DNA of 64,000 bases from Gordonia sp049847105 (GTDB lineage Bacteria; Actinomycetota; Actinomycetes; Mycobacteriales; Mycobacteriaceae). The stretch lies in the NCBI RefSeq assembly GCF_049847105.1, contig NZ_JBNCNS010000004.1, positions 124,001 to 188,000 of the forward strand, written 5' to 3'. This document shows, in pieces, positions 62,167 to 64,000 of the stretch (positions within the stretch are counted from its first letter, which is position 1; each line of letters opens with the position of its first letter). A program made the translations under genes and the position numbers. The notes beneath the pieces are model-generated. The model saw only the letters and a list, made by a program, of their open reading frames with translations, did no database searches and was not told where the DNA came from.

Positions 62167-62630
62167 TTGGCGTCGACCAGTTCGGCGAGCCGGCGGATCG
62201 CGAACTCGTAGCCCGGGATGCCGCAGCCTGCGATCACCCCGGACGCGACCGGTGACACGTAGGAGTGATGCCGGAACGCCTCGCGCCGGTGGATGTTGCT
62301 GATGTGGACCTCCATGATCGGCACCTCCGGAACCACCAGCGCGTCGGCCAGCGCGACCGATGTGTGCGTCCAGCCGCCCGGGTTGATCACGATGCCACTG
62401 ACCTGCCCGCGGGCCTCGTGAATCCAGTCGATCATCTGGCCCTCGTGATTCGTCTGGGCCGCCCGCAGTCCGAACCCGACCGCCGACGCGGTCCGCTCCG
62501 CGAGCGCGACCACGTCGTCGAGGGTCGCCGATCCGTACACTTCCGGCTGCCGGATGCCCAAGGTGTTCAGGTTCGGGCCGTTGAGCAGCAGAATCGGCAG
62601 GGGTTCGGGGCTCGACGAGGTGTCCGGCAT
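62163..62630 (-). CDS. aroQ: 3-dehydroquinate dehydratase, type II
   Basis: Dehydrates 3-dehydroquinate to 3-dehydroshikimate in the shikimate pathway. It is 155 residues. LLLNGPNLNTLGIRQPEVYG holds the catalytic Arg/Tyr loop. INPGGWTHTSVALADAL and VPIMEVHISNIHRREAFRHHS complete the active site. ATG 62630 gives the usual length (about 145-155). It feeds aromatic amino acid synthesis along with tyrA and pat, though not in an operon with aroB/aroC. Confidence 0.95.
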   Translation of the reverse strand: MPDTSSSPEPLPILLLNGPNLNTLGIRQPEVYGSATLDDVVALAERTASAVGFGLRAAQTNHEGQMIDWIHEARGQVSGIVINPGGWTHTSVALADALVVPEVPIMEVHISNIHRREAFRHHSYVSPVASGVIAGCGIPGYEFAIRRLAELVDAN

Positions 62631-62698
62631 GGCTCCAACCATAGTTCAGTCCTTCGCGCCGACATCGCGTCCAGGAGCAACGGTTACCATCTCTCTTT

Positions 62699-64000
62699 GT
62701 GCCATCGCTGACAGTCCGACGAGCCAAGATCGTTGCCATCATCACCGGACTGCTCGGATTCTTCATGGCACTGGCCACACCCCTCATGCCGGTCAGCCAG
62801 ACCACGGCGCAGATCAATTGGCCACAAGACAACACCGTCGGATCGGTTGCCGCCCCGCTGATCAGCTATGTCCCCATCGACTTCGACGCGCACGTTCCGT
62901 GCAGTGCCATCGATCAACTCGGCGATGGCGAATCGGTACTGCTGTCGACGACGCCGAAAGAGGCCGAGAAATCCCCGGAACGCGGGCTGTTCATCCGCAA
63001 GACCGGACAGCCCGGCGACCCCGCCGATCAGCAGACCATCGAAGTGGTCATCCGCAACCTCCCGCTGGTGTCGGCCACGTTGGCGCAGGTCCGACAGCAG
63101 GACTGCCGCGAGATCGTCGTGCACGCGGACTCCGAAGCGGTGTCGGCCGAGTTCGTCGGAATGCACAACGACCAGGGCGAACCACTCGACGGCACCACCG
63201 AGGGCCGAGAGTCCAACACCTACGACAAGGACCAGCGACCACAGGTCACCGGACTGTTCACCGATCTCTCCGGTCCGGCCGCGAACCAGCCGGGTCTCAG
63301 CGCCCACGCCACCATCGACTCCCGCTACACGACGGCTCCGACCATTCTGAAGTGGCTCGTCCTGATCGTCGGGATCATCTGCACCCTGTTGTCGCTGGCC
63401 GCCCTCGCCGTCCTCGACTCCACCGACGGCCGCAAACACCGGCGCATCCTGCCGGCGCGTTGGTGGCGACTCAACGCCCGCGACTACGTGGTCATCGGCG
63501 CGCTGATCGTGTGGCACTTCATCGGACCCAACACCTCCGACGACGGCTATCTGCTGACCATGGCCCGCGTCGCACAGAACGCGCAATACACGGCCAACTA
63601 CTTCCGATGGTATGGCGCGCCAGAGGCACCATTCGGCTGGTACTACCAGGTCTTCGGACTGCTCAGCCACGTCAGCGTGGCCAGCCCGTGGATGCGCATC
63701 CCCGCGTTGATCTGCGGCATCGGCGTCTGGCTCATCATCAGCCACGAGGTGTTGCCGAGGCTCGGTCGTGCCGCCATCACCCGCCCGTCCGTCGGGTGGA
63801 CGGCCGCCTTCGTGTTCCTGGTGTCGTGGTTCCCGTTCGACAACGGTCTGCGCCCGGAGCCGATCATCTGTCTCGGTGCCCTGCTCACGTGGTGTTCGGT
63901 GGAGCGTGCCATCGCGACCGGGCGCCTGCTACCCGCCGCCGTGGCCTGTCTCATCGGTGCGTTCAGCCTGGCCGCCGGTCCGACCGGTCTGCTCGCCGTG
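62699..64000 (+). CDS. embC: Arabinosyltransferase EmbC-like, N-terminal part (cut by window end)
   Basis: A GT-C membrane arabinosyltransferase that extends arabinan in arabinogalactan or lipoarabinomannan and is a target of ethambutol. 434 of about 1,090 residues are in the window, open to the last base. A helix near residues 8-30 is followed by an extracytoplasmic domain. Conserved NTSDDGYLLTMARVA (catalytic Asp pair) and NGLRPEPII are seen. GTG 62699 is the start; aroQ is divergent. Position after aftA suggests embC, but embA or embB cannot be excluded. Confidence 0.9.
   Translation, partial: MPSLTVRRAKIVAIITGLLGFFMALATPLMPVSQTTAQINWPQDNTVGSVAAPLISYVPIDFDAHVPCSAIDQLGDGESVLLSTTPKEAEKSPERGLFIRKTGQPGDPADQQTIEVVIRNLPLVSATLAQVRQQDCREIVVHADSEAVSAEFVGMHNDQGEPLDGTTEGRESNTYDKDQRPQVTGLFTDLSGPAANQPGLSAHATIDSRYTTAPTILKWLVLIVGIICTLLSLAALAVLDSTDGRKHRRILPARWWRLNARDYVVIGALIVWHFIGPNTSDDGYLLTMARVAQNAQYTANYFRWYGAPEAPFGWYYQVFGLLSHVSVASPWMRIPALICGIGVWLIISHEVLPRLGRAAITRPSVGWTAAFVFLVSWFPFDNGLRPEPIICLGALLTWCSVERAIATGRLLPAAVACLIGAFSLAAGPTGLLAV

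Overview
The window is high-GC DNA from a mycolic-acid-containing actinobacterium (Mycobacteriales). Gordonia or a close relative is the best guess. The evidence is a complete 14-gene nuo operon preceded by an Rv3143-type regulator, a secreted antigen-85-type mycolyltransferase, the proteasome activator Bpa with its GQYL tail, and the arabinogalactan locus (Wzm/Wzt, GlfT1, GtrA, DprE1, DprE2, AftA, Emb). From about 20 kb onward the gene order follows the Mycobacterium tuberculosis Rv3752c-Rv3793 region (tadA, tyrA, hisC2/pat, Rv3777, Rv3778c, bpa, wzm/wzt/glfT1, dprE1/dprE2/aftA/emb), with many species-specific genes inserted. The synteny and genus statements are recalled knowledge, not searches.

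Layout. 1-3.3 kb: the tail of a TipAS-type regulator, a divergent murF/ddl pair for the D-Ala-D-Ala branch of peptidoglycan synthesis, a 21-bp minisatellite and a degenerate receiver protein. 3.4-19.2 kb: nuoA-N, the proton-pumping NADH dehydrogenase, with mostly overlapping start and stop codons. 19.2-28.5 kb: tRNA-Ser(CGA), two small stress-type proteins (CsbD-like and a four-repeat helical protein), tadA with its partner, tyrA, a glycolipid-binding-like protein, an MmpS-like protein, a Na+/H+ antiporter, aquaporin, NUDIX hydrolase, BASS transporter, tRNA-Arg(ACG) and tRNA-Ser(GCT). 28.5-38.7 kb: aromatic aminotransferase, mycolyltransferase, thioesterase, an unrecognised 413-aa protein, acyltransferase 3, a CorA-like channel, an HxlR regulator facing a methyltransferase, a DUF5701 protein, a Bcr/CflA exporter and tRNA-Ser(TGA).

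38.7-64 kb is a mosaic around cell-wall arabinogalactan synthesis. First come MarR/quinone oxidoreductase, a second MarR, an aminotransferase-fold protein without the usual PLP lysine, and bpa. Wzm, Wzt and GlfT1 (galactan export and initiation) follow. A roughly 9.7-kb block then separates GlfT1 from DprE1; it holds an MFS exporter/HxlR/SDR unit, a KstR-box-controlled F420-type oxidoreductase, two FAD oxidoreductases, a reversed gtrA, an aldo-keto reductase and a secreted lipase. DprE1-DprE2 (decaprenyl-phospho-arabinose synthesis), AftA (first arabinose on galactan), an MBL hydrolase, an SRPBCC/ArsR pair, an ABM protein, a methyltransferase, aroQ and the first 434 codons of an Emb arabinosyltransferase complete the window.

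The strongest non-coding signals are readable operators: twin HxlR palindromes, twin ArsR palindromes, a MarR palindrome and a perfect KstR box. There are also several repeat families: a 59-bp palindromic element beside two tRNA-Ser genes, a 36-bp triplication inside glfT1, 21-bp and 26-bp minisatellites, and GAGCGYAGCGAG-type repeats. I found no clear wholly undescribed multi-gene system. The best leads are the lysine-less aminotransferase-like protein, the repeat expansion inside glfT1, the mobile-looking 59-bp element and the redox block inside the arabinogalactan locus.
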